Positions 16,085-25,271 of a DNA stretch of 54,394 nt are shown in pieces (position 1 is the stretch's first letter; each line of letters starts with the position of its first letter). The translations under genes were made by a program, and so were the position numbers. The notes under the pieces were generated by a model. That model was not told where the DNA came from. It saw nothing but the letters and a program-made list of their open reading frames with translations, and did no database searches. The stretch covers positions 1-54,394 of the forward strand of contig JACPIS010000038.1 of assembly GCA_016187925.1 (NCBI GenBank), read 5' to 3'. The stretch is from Opitutia bacterium. GTDB lineage: Bacteria > Verrucomicrobiota > Verrucomicrobiia > Opitutales > Opitutaceae.

Positions 16085-17263
16085 TTGTCTTCTTTCATCG
16101 CCTCAGTTCGCCGGCTCGCCGGCTCGCTCGTTCAGTGGATCGACGCTGATTACTCGGCTGAACCGCCCGAGGTCGTCCGGGCGCAACCCGACGGCGTCGA
16201 CTTCGTCCGCTGCATTCCCTTCATCATTCTCCACCTCGGCTGCCTTGGCGTGCTCTGGGTTGGCTGGAGCTGGTTCGCGGTCGCCGCCGCCGTCGTGCTC
16301 TACGTGGTGCGCATGTTCGCCGTCACGGGCATCTACCACCGCTATTTTTCCCACAAATCCTACAGCACGTCCCGCTTCGGCCAGTTCCTGCTCGCAGTCT
16401 GGGGCGGCACGACCGTGCAACGCGGCGCGCTGTGGTGGGCCTACCATCACCGCCACCATCACCAGCACTCCGACGATCCGGAGGACGCCCACTCGCCGCA
16501 CGTGCACGGCTTTTGGTGGTCGCACATCGGCTGGATCACGAGCCGCCGCAACTTCCCGACCGATTACTCGAAGGTCAAGGACCTCGCCAAGTATCCCGAG
16601 CTGGTGTTTCTGAACCGCTTCGACGTGCTCGTCCCCGTGTTGTTCGCTACCGGGTTGTACTTCCTCGGCCGTTTCCTCGGCCACGCCGCGCCCGAGTTGC
16701 ACACCAGCGGCGCCCAGCTCCTGATTTGGGGCTTCTTCATCAGCACCACCGCGCTCTTCCACGGCACGGCGTCCATCAATTCCTTCACGCACCTCTGGGG
16801 CAAGCGCCGCTTCCAAACCACCGACGATTCCCGCAACAGTTTCCTGCTCGCTATCATCTGCCTCGGCGAGGGCTGGCACAACAACCACCACCGCTACCAG
16901 TCGTCCACCCGCAGCGGCTTCTATTGGTGGGAAATCGATCCGACTTACTACGGGCTCAAGCTCCTTTCGTTCACCGGCCTTATCTGGGGTTTCAAGGAAG
17001 TGCCCGAGTCCATCTACCACGAGGCCGAGCAGAACGCCCATCGCGACACCGTGCGCCGCTTCTCCGTCTCCTCCGTGCAGGAAGAGATCAACACCCTGAA
17101 ACGCGTCCTGCCCACCGCCGCAGCCATCGCCATCGCCACGGTCAACTCGCCCGAGGTCGCCGCCCAGATGAAGAAGAAGGACGGCCCCGCGATCCACAAG
17201 GACGTCTCCGAACTCGCCCAGCAGCCGCCCGCCACCAGCGAGCGCCCCGCCGACCAAGCCTGA
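16085..17263 (+). CDS. Acyl-CoA delta-9 fatty-acid desaturase
   Basis: A 392-residue membrane di-iron desaturase. The three histidine boxes are HRYFSH (85-90), HHRHH (121-125) and HNNHH (265-269), with hydrophobic segments near 42-80, 182-200 and 210-225. It introduces a double bond into saturated acyl-CoA chains, using oxygen and an electron donor, for membrane fluidity. The start is TTG at 16085; the first clearly conserved part begins near residue 40, so the exact start is not proven. A C-terminal tail of about 60 Ala/Lys/Pro-rich residues is unusual. A strong terminator follows. Confidence 0.93.
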   Translation: MSSFIASVRRLAGSLVQWIDADYSAEPPEVVRAQPDGVDFVRCIPFIILHLGCLGVLWVGWSWFAVAAAVVLYVVRMFAVTGIYHRYFSHKSYSTSRFGQFLLAVWGGTTVQRGALWWAYHHRHHHQHSDDPEDAHSPHVHGFWWSHIGWITSRRNFPTDYSKVKDLAKYPELVFLNRFDVLVPVLFATGLYFLGRFLGHAAPELHTSGAQLLIWGFFISTTALFHGTASINSFTHLWGKRRFQTTDDSRNSFLLAIICLGEGWHNNHHRYQSSTRSGFYWWEIDPTYYGLKLLSFTGLIWGFKEVPESIYHEAEQNAHRDTVRRFSVSSVQEEINTLKRVLPTAAAIAIATVNSPEVAAQMKKKDGPAIHKDVSELAQQPPATSERPADQA

Positions 17264-17284
17264 GTCGCGCTGCCCGATCTTTGC

Positions 17285-17315
17285 GCCCCACGCGTTTTGC
17301 GCCGTGGGGCTTTTT
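17285..17315 (+). terminator. Rho-independent terminator after the desaturase
   Basis: A perfect 8-bp stem GCCCCACG/CGTGGGGC (17285-17292 and 17303-17310), a 10-nt loop, then TTTTT. Confidence 0.9.
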
Positions 17316-17396
17316 ATTACCCGCCGCCGGACACGCCCGGCATCCGACGATTCTTTTCCTCGCATAATGACCCTCCCGGGTTCTTGTTGAGGCTCC

Positions 17397-17918
17397 GTGT
17401 CCCTCGCCTCGTCCATCACTCCGGCTTCCCCGCCACGCACCTTTTGGCAGCGCCGCGTGCGTGACCCGTTGGTGGCGCAGCTGACGCAGGGCATCACCCC
17501 GGAGAAACTCGCGCTGACCGTCGCCGTCGGCAGCGCCATTGCCCTGTTTCCCATTCTCGGCACGACCACCTTCCTGTGTTTCATAGTCGGCATCGCGCTG
17601 CGGCTCAACCAGCCCATCATCCAGCTGATCAACCAGGCATTCTGGCCGATCCATGTCGCCACGATCTACGGCTGCGTGCGGCTGGGCGAAATCATCTTTC
17701 GGGTGCCACACGTCTCGTTTCACCTGAAGCGGATGAACGAGCTCTTCTGGCACTCGCCGTCGAAATTCCTCCACGACTACGGCGCCACGGCCTTTTATGC
17801 CATCACGGCGTGGGCGCTGCTGACACCCTTCTATATCGCCTTGGTCTATTTCATCCTGAGACCGATTTTCCGGGAGATTAAGCAGCTCAAAACCCAGGTC
17901 GCCAGACCGACGGCCTGA
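17397..17918 (+). CDS. DUF2062 membrane protein
   Basis: A 173-residue protein with the DUF2062 layout: an N-terminal soluble stretch, then ITPEKLALTVAVGSAIALFPILGTTT and three to four hydrophobic segments (FLCFIVGIALRLNQP, FYAITAWALLTPFYIALVYFIL). Members occur alone or fused to glycosyltransferases, and their function is unclear. The start is GTG 17397. It stands alone on the plus strand between the desaturase terminator and the minus-strand VOC gene. Confidence 0.88.
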   Translation: MSLASSITPASPPRTFWQRRVRDPLVAQLTQGITPEKLALTVAVGSAIALFPILGTTTFLCFIVGIALRLNQPIIQLINQAFWPIHVATIYGCVRLGEIIFRVPHVSFHLKRMNELFWHSPSKFLHDYGATAFYAITAWALLTPFYIALVYFILRPIFREIKQLKTQVARPTA

Positions 17919-17962
17919 AGGCGCCGCCTCCGCCTCAGCCGGCAGACCATCCCGTCGCGCCA

Positions 17963-18391
17963 TCAGTAATTCGGCCAGATGCCCGGGGTGATGAGTTCGA
18001 GCAGGTGGCCGTCCGGATCGCGGAAATACAGGCTGCGGCCGCCCCGCGGCCAGTGCGTTTCGCTTTCGACCGCAATGGCCCGCGCCCTCAATCGTGCGAG
18101 CCAGGCGTCGTAGGCCTCGTGGGTGACGGCGAAACCGATATGCTGCGGCCCGTGCCCATCGTGCGGGGGAATGACACCACCGGGCACGGTGGTGGGTTCG
18201 AGCGTGCTCCCGCGCTTGAAGAGCAGCAGCGCCTGCCGGCCGCCGATTTTGAAGGCCTGGAACCGCACCGGGTCGCCCGTCATGGGCGTGAGCCCGAGCA
18301 CGTCGCGGTAAAACGCAACGGCGCGCGGCAGATCATCCACGTAAAGAATCGTCTCGATGATGCCCTCGATGGGCGGCGGAGGTTGCGACAT
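17963..18391 (-). CDS. Glyoxalase/VOC-family protein
   Basis: A 142-residue vicinal-oxygen-chelate protein made of two beta-alpha-beta-beta-beta units: IIETILYVDDLPRAVAFYRDVLG at the start, GPQHIGFAV in the middle, and SLYFRDPDGHLLELI at the end. Metal ligands His and Glu fit HIGF and LLEL. It could be a dioxygenase, a glyoxalase or a fosfomycin-type resistance enzyme; the sequence does not decide. I chose ATG 18391, since residues further upstream are non-homologous shadow sequence. Confidence 0.9.
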   Translation of the reverse strand: MSQPPPPIEGIIETILYVDDLPRAVAFYRDVLGLTPMTGDPVRFQAFKIGGRQALLLFKRGSTLEPTTVPGGVIPPHDGHGPQHIGFAVTHEAYDAWLARLRARAIAVESETHWPRGGRSLYFRDPDGHLLELITPGIWPNY

Positions 18392-18458
18392 GCTCCAAAA
18401 TGTGCCGAGCTTCGGCTCCGGCGCAACTTCATCGCGCCCGCCCAGTCTTAGGATCTCC

Positions 18459-19211
18459 ATGCTGCTCCGTCTGCTCTTTCTTCTGCTCGCGATCACCGGC
18501 GCCCTGCTCGCCGGGGAGCAGACGCCCTTGGTGCGGGACGCGCTGGCGGCCGAGGAGAAATGGGATTCCGCCGGAGCGCTCCGGCTTTTTCTGGAGGCCG
18601 ACAAGGCGCAGCCGAACGACGCGTTCATTCTCCAGAAAATCGCCAAGCAATATTCGGACCTCGTCTTCGCGCAAAAGGATGATGCCGCGAAAAAGGAACT
18701 CGCCGAAAGGGCGCTGGGCTACGCGCAACGCTCACTGGCGCTGGAACCGGGCAACGCCGTCTACGCGCTCTCGCCCGCCATCTGCCACGGACATCTGGCG
18801 CTCGTCGGCAGCATCCGCACCAAGGTGGAGCTTTCGCGCGTCATCAAGGACGAGATCGAGCACGCCCTGCAGCTCGATCCGAACTACGCCTGGGCGCATC
18901 ACCTGCTCGGACGCTGGCACGGCGAGCTGGCCACGCTCGGGCCGACCGCACGTTTCCTCGTCCGCCTTTTCTACGGCCGCCTGCCCGACGCCTCCCGCGA
19001 AAAGGGCATCCGCCACCTGCAGCGCGCCACCGAACTCGAGCCGGCGGAGCCGAATCACTGGATCGATCTTGGCTTCGCCTACGCCGAAACCGGCCAATCA
19101 GCCGACGCCCGGCGTTGCTGGGAACGCGGCCTCGCCCTGCCCGCCACGGGACCGCACGACGAACCGGCACGTGAGCACGCCCGCGCGGCGCTGGCCAGGC
19201 TCCGACCCTAA
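18459..19211 (+). CDS. Exported tetratricopeptide-repeat protein
   Basis: A 250-residue protein with a signal peptide (MLLRLLFLLLAITGALLAGE) followed by helix-turn-helix repeats in TPR style (RSLALEPGNAVYALSPA, HALQLDPNYAWAHHLLGRW, RATELEPAEPNHWIDLGFAYAETGQ). It resembles the mitochondrial RMD family (regulator of microtubule dynamics-like) TPR proteins. TPRs mediate protein contacts; the partner is unknown. Its stop overlaps the 3' end of the converging EamA-type transporter gene. Confidence 0.85.
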   Translation: MLLRLLFLLLAITGALLAGEQTPLVRDALAAEEKWDSAGALRLFLEADKAQPNDAFILQKIAKQYSDLVFAQKDDAAKKELAERALGYAQRSLALEPGNAVYALSPAICHGHLALVGSIRTKVELSRVIKDEIEHALQLDPNYAWAHHLLGRWHGELATLGPTARFLVRLFYGRLPDASREKGIRHLQRATELEPAEPNHWIDLGFAYAETGQSADARRCWERGLALPATGPHDEPAREHARAALARLRP

Positions 19212-20092
19212 ACCAGCACGAGCACGACGGCGCCGATCATCAGCGCCGCTCCGACCAGCCGCGAGCGCAGCACGCCCGGCGCGAGATGCCGCTCAGCGTT
19301 GGCGAACCAATGCCCGATGGCCCACACGAGCACCACGCTCACCAGCCCGCGCACGCTGTAGACGATGTTCACCGCTGTGGCGCCGCCCCAGATGCCGAGG
19401 GTGATGACGATGCCGGCGTTGTTCAGCGCCATCAGCAGGCCACCCGCCACGATCCAACGCCACGCCGCGGGATCCAGTGCGCGAAGCGGAGCGGCGAAAA
19501 ACGGCACGAACGCCAGCGAGTAGAGCGCCACCAACAGGAACATCGGCGGAAAATAACTGCCCGCGCCCCACGCCGGCACCCATTTCTGCATCAGCACGTC
19601 GCCGAGGCCGAACGACGCGGCGCTCAGTGCGGCCAGCGCGACCGTCAGCCCGACCCGGCGGTGCTTGGATTCCTCGCCGAGATGGAGCAAGACCACAGCC
19701 GCCGCGCTGAGCCCGGCGCCGAGCCACCATTGCAACGGCACATCACCGACGCGCAGCAGACTGCTGAAAAGCGCCACGAGGATGACCTTGGTCCCCATGA
19801 CCGGCGTGGTGACGGAGACGTCGCCCTTGCTCAGCGCGAGGAACAGCAACGCCTGGCCACCGAGAAAACAAAGCCCCGTGACCGCTGGCTGCCCGTAGTC
19901 GGCCAGCGGGTGCAGTTGCCCGCCGCGCCAGAACCAGAAGGGCACGAACGCGGCGAACATGATCCAGTTAGCGACAAAGCTCGTGCGCCACACGCCCACG
20001 CCGAACGCGCCCGCCCGCTTCACGGTCAACGCGCCGAGCACGTAGAGAAACGCGCAGGCCAGCGGGATCAGCAGGTGCGGCGGGAAGTTCAT
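19208..20092 (-). CDS. EamA/DMT-family transporter
   Basis: A 294-residue inner membrane protein with about ten hydrophobic segments in two halves, as in drug/metabolite transporters. TTPVMGTKVILVALFS lies at the end of the first half, and AVNIVYSVRGLVSVVLVWAIGHWF in the second is EamA-like. The substrate is unknown. I chose ATG 20092, where the first membrane helix begins. It converges with the TPR gene with a 4-bp overlap of the ends. Confidence 0.85.
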   Translation of the reverse strand: MNFPPHLLIPLACAFLYVLGALTVKRAGAFGVGVWRTSFVANWIMFAAFVPFWFWRGGQLHPLADYGQPAVTGLCFLGGQALLFLALSKGDVSVTTPVMGTKVILVALFSSLLRVGDVPLQWWLGAGLSAAAVVLLHLGEESKHRRVGLTVALAALSAASFGLGDVLMQKWVPAWGAGSYFPPMFLLVALYSLAFVPFFAAPLRALDPAAWRWIVAGGLLMALNNAGIVITLGIWGGATAVNIVYSVRGLVSVVLVWAIGHWFANAERHLAPGVLRSRLVGAALMIGAVVLVLV

Positions 20093-20101
20093 GCCGACAA
20101 C

Positions 20102-20126
20102 AAAAAGCCGGGCCCTTGGGCCCGGC
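20102..20126 (-). terminator. Rho-independent terminator after the TlpA-like gene
   Basis: A perfect 9-bp stem GCCGGGCCC/GGGCCCGGC (20107-20115 and 20118-20126), followed on the minus strand by TTTTTG. Confidence 0.88.
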
Positions 20127-20159
20127 CTCAATGCTAAAGTGTGCGCGCGCCGTGTACGC

Positions 20160-20693
20160 TCAGAGCAACGAAGTGACCAGCTTCTCGTACTCCTCGTGCG
20201 GCATGGAGCCGGTCTTCTGGTGCCGGATATTGCCGTCGCGATCGATGAGGAACGTGGTCGGGATCGCATCGAAGCCACCGAAGGCCTCCTGCACCGCATC
20301 GTCCGCCATCACGAGCGTGTAGTTCATGCCGTTCTTGTCGGCGAACTGCTTGACGTGCGCCGGACCTTTGCGGTCGACCGACGCGCCGACGATCACCAAG
20401 CCGTCCTTGCCGTATTTGTTCTGCAGCGCGACATAGCCGGGGATCTCCGCAATGCACGGTCCGCACCACGTGGCCCAGAAGTCGACGACGACGACCTTGC
20501 CCTTGAGGGACTCACTGCTCACCTCGTGGCCGGCGAGGTCGGTCATCTTCCACGCCGGCGCCTTGGATACGACCGGCAGTTTGACCGCCGGACGGGCGGC
20601 GACCGCCTCGGTCTTCGGTTTGCAACCGGAAGCAAACGCGAGGGCGGCGACAGCGAAAATCGGGACAAGGAAAAGGCGGAGGGCGTTTTTCAT
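20160..20693 (-). CDS. TlpA-like thioredoxin-fold lipoprotein
   Basis: A 177-residue protein with a lipoprotein signal (lipobox ASGC, lipid-modified Cys24) and a thioredoxin domain of the TlpA/ResA kind. The active site is WCGPC (Cys77, Cys80), in VVVVDFWATWCGPCIAEIP, and the cis-proline region is IPTTFLIDRDG. It should reduce or exchange disulfides on the outer side of the cytoplasmic membrane, for example in cytochrome c maturation. It has its own terminator and lies downstream of the LysR gene on the same strand. Confidence 0.94.
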   Translation of the reverse strand: MKNALRLFLVPIFAVAALAFASGCKPKTEAVAARPAVKLPVVSKAPAWKMTDLAGHEVSSESLKGKVVVVDFWATWCGPCIAEIPGYVALQNKYGKDGLVIVGASVDRKGPAHVKQFADKNGMNYTLVMADDAVQEAFGGFDAIPTTFLIDRDGNIRHQKTGSMPHEEYEKLVTSLL

Positions 20694-20773
20694 AGGGTCG
20701 GCCCAAGGTAGAGCCGTGAGCAGGGTGGCTTGTTCCCGGATTCTACGCGCCGGGGCGCCCGGCGAACTCCGGC

Positions 20774-21670
20774 TTATTGCGCGGGCTGGTTGGCTTCGGC
20801 GTTGAGCGTCTCGATGAATTTTTTCATCGCGGGCGTCAGCACGCGGCCCTTGCGGTGGAGAATGGCGAGCGGGCGGGTGAATTCCTTGCCCTTGAAGGGG
20901 ACGGCGGCGAGGGTGCCTTGCCTGACCTCCTGGACGACGGTGGCATGCGGCACGATGGCGATGCCATGGTCGATCTCGACGGCGCGCTTTACGGTCTCGA
21001 TGTTGTCGAACTCCATCACCGGGGTGATCTCGAGCTTGTTGTCGCGGAAGATCTGATCGACGGCCTTGCGCGTCGGGATGTCGGGGTCGAAGCCGATGAA
21101 CTTGTGGCCGGAGAGCGTCTTCAGGTCGACCTCGGCGGCCTTGGCCAGCGGGTGGTTCGGGTGCGTGATGAGCACGAGACGGTCGTTGCGGAAGGGCAGC
21201 GTCTCGATCTGGCGGAGCTTCTGCGGGAAGGCCACGAGGCCGAAGTCGACCGAGTTGTGCAGGATGTCCTCGTAGACGAGATTCGAGCGGCGGTACTCGA
21301 TGCGAACGTTGACCGAGGGGTAGTCGTGCAGGAATTTCTTGATGTAGGGCGGCAGCTCGTGGAGGCCGATGGAGTAGATGGTCGAGATGCGGATGGTGCC
21401 GCTGATGACCTTCTTCATCTCCTGCAGCTCGCTCGCGAGCTTCTCGTAGACGTGCAGGATCTCCTTCGCCGCATCGTAGATCCGCTGGCCCTCGCGCGTG
21501 AGATTGAACTGCTTCTGGCTGCGGTCGATCATCAGCGTCTTGAAGTTGCGCTCCATCGAGCGTGCTTGCTGGCTGACGGCGGACTGCGTGATGCCGTTCA
21601 ATTTTGCGGCTTTGGAGAAGCTCTTGGTCTCCACCAGATCGGCGAAGATCTTGAAGTTTTCGATTTGCAT
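20774..21670 (-). CDS. LysR-family transcriptional regulator
   Basis: A 298-residue LysR protein. The winged helix-turn-helix reads FKIFADLVETKSFSKAAKLNGITQSAVSQQARSME, and a periplasmic-binding-protein-like effector domain follows (from about residue 90: GTIRISTIYSIGLHELPPYI). I chose ATG 21670 (MQIENFKIF); an in-frame ATG at 21694 is possible. It is divergent from yggS with about 70 bp between, so a shared control region is possible. Effector unknown. Confidence 0.93.
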   Translation of the reverse strand: MQIENFKIFADLVETKSFSKAAKLNGITQSAVSQQARSMERNFKTLMIDRSQKQFNLTREGQRIYDAAKEILHVYEKLASELQEMKKVISGTIRISTIYSIGLHELPPYIKKFLHDYPSVNVRIEYRRSNLVYEDILHNSVDFGLVAFPQKLRQIETLPFRNDRLVLITHPNHPLAKAAEVDLKTLSGHKFIGFDPDIPTRKAVDQIFRDNKLEITPVMEFDNIETVKRAVEIDHGIAIVPHATVVQEVRQGTLAAVPFKGKEFTRPLAILHRKGRVLTPAMKKFIETLNAEANQPAQ

Positions 21671-21740
21671 AGCGGCGCTTTTGCGCGAACCCATATAAAT
21701 AGTCCTAATCAGCAATCCAACTTAAAAGCGGCCCTCATAA

Positions 21741-22448
21741 ATGTTTATCGATTACGACACCTTCCGGCAACGGGCGGATAAGCTGCGAATGCTGATGCAA
21801 GAGGCCTGCCGGACCGGCGGGCGCGACCCGGCCGGCGTCACCCTGCTGCCGGTCACCAAGACCCACCCGGCCGCCGCCGCCGAGTATGTCGCGCGTTACG
21901 GGCTGCCCGCCGTCGGAGAGAACCGTGTTCAAGAGGCCGTCGACAAGCGCGCCCAGACGGATGCTCACGTGCGCTGGGAATTGATCGGACACCTCCAGTC
22001 CAACAAGGCCAAGCTCGCCGCCGCGCATTTCGACCGCATCCAAAGCGTCGACAGTGAAAAACTGCTCAACCAACTCGATCGCGCCGCGGAGGAGATGGGC
22101 AAAATCCTGCCCGTGCTGCTGCAGATCAACGCCGGCAACGACCCCGCGAAGTTCGGCATCGATCCCGTCGACGCATCCCGGTTGCTCGCGGTCGCGCTCG
22201 CCCGACCCAATCTCCGAATCGACGGCCTGATGACGATCGCCCCGCTCGGCACCACGCCGGACGAGACGGCTGCGCACGCCCGCCGCACCTTCGCCAACCT
22301 GCGCACGATCCGCGACGATCTCGCCGGTCAGTATGGCGTCCCGCTGCGCGAACTCTCCATGGGCATGACGGGCGACTTCGCCCTCGCCATCGCCGAGGGC
22401 AGCACGCTGATCCGCGTGGGCACGGCGCTCTTCGGCCGGCGCGAGTAG
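21741..22448 (+). CDS. yggS: YggS-family PLP homeostasis protein
   Basis: A 235-residue PLP-binding barrel protein. The cofactor lysine is Lys40 in LLPVTKTHP; GENRVQEAVDK, WELIGHLQSNKAK and the ending ELSMGMTGDFALAIAEGSTLIRVGTALFG are family signatures. It buffers free pyridoxal phosphate and affects amino-acid metabolism; no catalysis is expected. It is transcribed away from the LysR gene and followed by a SirB1-family gene. Confidence 0.95.
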   Translation: MFIDYDTFRQRADKLRMLMQEACRTGGRDPAGVTLLPVTKTHPAAAAEYVARYGLPAVGENRVQEAVDKRAQTDAHVRWELIGHLQSNKAKLAAAHFDRIQSVDSEKLLNQLDRAAEEMGKILPVLLQINAGNDPAKFGIDPVDASRLLAVALARPNLRIDGLMTIAPLGTTPDETAAHARRTFANLRTIRDDLAGQYGVPLRELSMGMTGDFALAIAEGSTLIRVGTALFGRRE

Positions 22449-22540
22449 CGTCGCAAAACCAATCGGACCCGGGCGCGTTTTACGCGTCAGGGCCGGATTC
22501 CGCGTTGCCACATCGGCCGAAAGGCCTTGGCTTGTGTTCC

Positions 22541-23410
22541 GTGGAAACCCGTCAACTCAGCGCCGCGGATAAAGAGGCCCTCGCGACCCTGCTCGACGAC
22601 CCCTCCCCGACGGTGCGGCAGGCGCTGCTTGTCCAGTTCGAGCGCCTCGGCGACGGAGGCCGCGCCTTCCTGCAGGAAGTCTCCCGCGGCACGAACCGCG
22701 TCACGGCGGCGGCGGCCACCTGGTATTTGCGGGAGTTGAAATTCTTCGATCCGGTCGCCGAGTTCCGGGGCTTCATCCGCTCGCTGAACTATGAACTGGA
22801 GACGGGCGCGCTGTTGCTCAGCCGCACGATCCATCCCGCCCTGGACGTGGCGGCGGTCTGCGCGCAGTTGGACGCCCTCGCCGCCCGCTGCCGGAAACTC
22901 CTCCCCGCGTCCGCCGGCCTGCGCAATCAATGCCGCGTGGTGAACCGCGTGCTGTTCCAGGAGCTCGGCCTGCGCGGCAACCACGAGCACTACACCGACC
23001 CGCTGAACAGTTTCATCGATCAGGTGCTCGCGCGGCACGTCGGCATTCCGGTTTCCCTTTGCATTGTCTATTTGCTCGTGGCCCAGCGCATCGGGCTGGA
23101 ATTGGAGCCGGTCGGCGTGCCGGGGCATTTCCTCGTCGGCTGCTATGAGCCCGAGGGGCCGTTCTATGTCGACGCGTTTCACGAGGGCCGCTTCCTGACG
23201 CCCGACGAGGTCTTCACCATGCTGCGCGAGAACGACCACACGCCGCAACTGGCGGACTTGGCGCCGACCCCCGTGCGCGAGGTGCTCTGCCGCTGCTGCC
23301 GCAACCTCGCTAATCACTATGCGATGGCGGGTGCGACCGAGCAGGCGAAGCTGTTCACCGGTTTCGTCGCCGAGTTCGACGCCACCTACGAGCGCCACGC
23401 GCGCCCGTGA
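22541..23410 (+). CDS. SirB1-family transglutaminase-like protein
   Basis: About 289 residues. The central part fits SirB1/transglutaminase-core-2 proteins: NRVLFQELGLRGNHEHYTDP, SFIDQVLARHVGIPVSLCIVYLLVAQRIGL, and VGVPGHFLVG, which give the Cys and His of a cysteine-protease-like fold. The N-terminal 80 residues look like HEAT-type helices (ALATLLDDPSPTVRQALLVQFERLGD). Function of SirB1 is unclear. I chose GTG 22541; the frame opens at TTG 22505. The stop overlaps a possible GTG start of aroE. Confidence 0.88.
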   Translation: METRQLSAADKEALATLLDDPSPTVRQALLVQFERLGDGGRAFLQEVSRGTNRVTAAAATWYLRELKFFDPVAEFRGFIRSLNYELETGALLLSRTIHPALDVAAVCAQLDALAARCRKLLPASAGLRNQCRVVNRVLFQELGLRGNHEHYTDPLNSFIDQVLARHVGIPVSLCIVYLLVAQRIGLELEPVGVPGHFLVGCYEPEGPFYVDAFHEGRFLTPDEVFTMLRENDHTPQLADLAPTPVREVLCRCCRNLANHYAMAGATEQAKLFTGFVAEFDATYERHARP

Positions 23411-23439
23411 GCCGGGCGGGGCGCCTTCTCCTTCCAGCC

Positions 23440-24363
23440 ATGTCCACGCCTGCCTATCCCGTTCATACCTTCGCCGACCTCGAATCCTGGTCCGCACCGG
23501 GCACGGGCCTGGCCTTGCTCGGGCAACCCGTCGCGCACTCGCTCAGCCCCGTCATCCACAACGCCGCGCTCGCCGTGCTCGCGAGCGAGGACGCACGTTT
23601 CGCCTCGTGGCATCACTATAAGTTCGACATCGCGCCAGCCGAGCTCGGCCGGGCACTGCAGTTGCTGCACGCCAAGGGATTTGCCGGCATCAATCTGACC
23701 GCACCGCACAAGGAGCCCGTGCTCGACCACACCGAGGGCGCCGACGCTTTCACCCGCGCGGCCTGCGCGGCGAACACTCTCGTCCGCACCGAAACCGGTT
23801 GGCGGGCCTGCAACACCGACGGGGGCGGCTTGGCGGACGGCCTGCGCGGTGATCTCGGGGTGGAGTTGCGCGGGGCGAATGTCATACTCCTCGGCGCGGG
23901 CGGCGCCGCGCGCGCCGCCGCCGTGCAATGCCTGCGCGACCACGCCGCCTCGCTCTGGATCGGCAACCGCAGCCCGGAGCGTCTGAACGCACTGCTCGAT
24001 CACCTCGCGCCGCTGGCCGGCGATGTGCCCGTGCGCGGTTTCAGCACCAGCCAGCTGCCGCCTGGATTGCCGGCGGGCGCCCTCGTGATCAACGCCACGA
24101 CCCTCGGCCTCAAGGGCGGCGACGCCCCGCCGGTCGATCTGCGCCAGCTGCCCGCGCCCGCCAAGGTCTACGACATGACCTACAACCCGCCCGTCACGGC
24201 GCTGCTCCGGCAGGCTGCCGAGCTCGGCCTGCCCCAGGCCAACGGCCTCTCCATGCTCGTCCATCAAGGCGCGCGCTCGCTTACACTCTGGACCGGCCGC
24301 CCTGCCCCGGTTGAGGTGATGAACAGCGCCGCCCGTACCGCCCTCGCCCTCGTTGCCACCTGA
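23440..24363 (+). CDS. aroE: Shikimate dehydrogenase
   Basis: A 307-residue enzyme that reduces 3-dehydroshikimate to shikimate with NADPH in aromatic amino-acid synthesis. The substrate site includes HSLSPVIHNAA, Lys91 in NLTAPHKE and Asp127 in CNTDGGG; the cofactor loop is GAGGAARA, and INATTLGLKGGD and DMTYNPPVT follow. I chose ATG 23440; a GTG at 23407 overlapping the previous stop is the alternative. The stop TGA overlaps the ATG of the prepilin peptidase gene. Confidence 0.95.
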   Translation: MSTPAYPVHTFADLESWSAPGTGLALLGQPVAHSLSPVIHNAALAVLASEDARFASWHHYKFDIAPAELGRALQLLHAKGFAGINLTAPHKEPVLDHTEGADAFTRAACAANTLVRTETGWRACNTDGGGLADGLRGDLGVELRGANVILLGAGGAARAAAVQCLRDHAASLWIGNRSPERLNALLDHLAPLAGDVPVRGFSTSQLPPGLPAGALVINATTLGLKGGDAPPVDLRQLPAPAKVYDMTYNPPVTALLRQAAELGLPQANGLSMLVHQGARSLTLWTGRPAPVEVMNSAARTALALVAT

Positions 24364-25271
24364 TGCCGACCTATTCCGAAATCAACGCCCTCACTCCGTG
24401 GTTTTTCCCGCTGGTCAGTTTTCTCTTCGGCGCCTGCATCGGCAGCTTTCTTAACGTCTGCATCTACCGGATCCCGCACGGGCAGTCCATTGTCACGCCC
24501 GGCTCGCATTGCGCCTGCGGCCAGCCCATCGCGTGGTATGACAACATCCCGATCCTGAGCTGGCTCATCCTGCGCGGCCGTGCGCGCTGCTGCGGGCGGC
24601 CGTTCAGCTTCCGGTATCCGTTCGTGGAGTTGCTGACTGCGTTGCTGTTCCTCGCCTGCTGGTGCCTGTTTCCGCCCGGCAAGGCGATCGGCGGCATGGT
24701 GCTGTGCTCGATCGTGATCTGCGCGACGTTCATCGACGTGGACCACATGATCATCCCCGACGCCTTCACGATCGGCGGCGCCGTGGCGGGCCTGGCGCTG
24801 TCGGTCCTGCTGCCGGCGCTGCACGGACAGGCGCATGATTTCTTCGCCATCGCCAGCCTGCGGGCCGGGCTGGAAGCGGTGCTCGGCTTGTTCGTCGGCT
24901 CGGGACTGGTGCTCTGGATCGCGCTCGTCGCCGAAATGCTGTTGAAAAAGGAGGCGATGGGTTTCGGCGACGTGAAATTCCTCGGGGCGCTCGGCGCTTT
25001 CATCGGCTGGAAGGGCGCGGCATTCGCCATGTTCGGCGGAGCGATGCTCGGCTGCGTGTGGTTCGTGTTCGCTTTGCTCTGGAAAAAAATCTCCGGCCGC
25101 GCGGCCACCATCGCCCCGAAGATCGAGACGCCCGACGGCCAGCCCGCCGAGATCGGGCTCGGGGTGCACGTCAGCTTCGGGCCCATGCTCGGCGCCGCGG
25201 CCCTGCTCTATTTCTTCGCGGCCCATCGCTGGGTCGACGTCTACTTCGACAGCCTGCGCGTGCTATTTTGA
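24363..25271 (+). CDS. Type IV prepilin peptidase / N-methyltransferase (A24 family)
   Basis: A 302-residue inner membrane protein with about eight hydrophobic segments. The first helix carries FLFGACIGSFLNVCIYRIP, the cytoplasmic loop has Cys50, 52, 76 and 77 in a zinc-like pair, and the aspartate-protease residues are Asp125 or Asp127 (FIDVDHMIIPD) and GFGDVK. It cleaves and methylates type IV pilin-like precursors. No pilin genes are nearby. It overlaps the aroE stop, so translation is coupled to an unrelated gene. Confidence 0.95.
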   Translation: MPTYSEINALTPWFFPLVSFLFGACIGSFLNVCIYRIPHGQSIVTPGSHCACGQPIAWYDNIPILSWLILRGRARCCGRPFSFRYPFVELLTALLFLACWCLFPPGKAIGGMVLCSIVICATFIDVDHMIIPDAFTIGGAVAGLALSVLLPALHGQAHDFFAIASLRAGLEAVLGLFVGSGLVLWIALVAEMLLKKEAMGFGDVKFLGALGAFIGWKGAAFAMFGGAMLGCVWFVFALLWKKISGRAATIAPKIETPDGQPAEIGLGVHVSFGPMLGAAALLYFFAAHRWVDVYFDSLRVLF